From CAYGHG01 sp964349515 (GTDB lineage Bacteria; Oederibacteriota; PGYV01; CAYGHG01), in the NCBI GenBank assembly GCA_964349515.1, contig CAYGHG010000139.1:1-5768 (forward strand): a DNA stretch of 5,768 bases, in the 5' to 3' direction. The notes below the pieces were generated by a model. That model was not told where the DNA came from, did not search any database, and saw only the letters and a list, made by a program, of their open reading frames with translations. The position numbers and the translations under genes were made by a program. Positions 5,722 through 5,768 of this stretch are shown piece by piece (position 1 is the stretch's first letter; each line of letters begins with the position of its first letter).

Positions 5722-5768
5722 GCAAAGTGATAATGTCCTATATTGGCAAAGTAGAAATGTCCTATAAA
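5722..5768 (+). repeat. About 24-base tandem repeat at the window edge, possible mobile-element terminus
   Basis: Two tandem copies are visible, 5722-5745 and 5746-5768 (the second cut by the window end). Both start GCAAAGT and share AATGTCCTATA (5732-5742 and 5756-5766); 18 of 23 comparable bases are identical. The preceding 79 bases after the ATPase stop hold no gene and no convincing intrinsic terminator. Short spaced repeats of this kind at the edge of non-coding DNA are seen in transposase-binding ends of some insertion sequences, and a TGT at 5715-5717 could be an element tip. Without the following sequence this is only a suggestion. A start of a longer tandem array is the alternative. 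Confidence 0.5.

Overview
The window holds one co-directional (+ strand) cluster that looks like an envelope-spanning export system of a diderm (Gram-negative-type) bacterium. Evidence for an outer membrane is a secreted beta-barrel-like protein ending in phenylalanine and a secreted LolA-like carrier. Codon use is mixed, with frequent ATA and AGG codons, and the overall composition is moderate. No rRNA or taxonomic marker is present, so the phylum cannot be set; a non-model diderm lineage is likelier than an enteric proteobacterium.

Layout: (1) Bases 1-244 carry the 3' end of an unidentified gene. Two overlapping open frames there may be one gene interrupted by a frameshift. (2) Bases 247-1479 and 1476-2720 encode two different FtsX/MacB/LolCE-type ABC permeases, joined by an ATGA stop/start overlap. 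(3) Bases 2801-3550 encode a LolA-like periplasmic carrier with a clear signal peptide. (4) Bases 3551-3739 form a 189-base spacer with a perfect inverted repeat and AGTTTAAAGT-type repeats. (5) Bases 3740-4876 encode a secreted outer-membrane beta-barrel-like protein. (6) Bases 4959-5642 encode a LolD/MacB-type ABC ATPase with a GTG start. (7) The last ~125 bases are non-coding and end in a roughly 24-base tandem repeat running off the window, possibly the edge of a mobile element.

Working model (inference): the ATPase drives a heterodimer of the two permeases in the inner membrane. They lift a lipoprotein or lipid from the outer leaflet and pass it to the LolA-like carrier, which delivers it to or through the beta-barrel protein. 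This is a LolCDE-LolA-like path with a dedicated barrel as its outer-membrane end, and no LolB-like protein is visible. The cargo is unknown.
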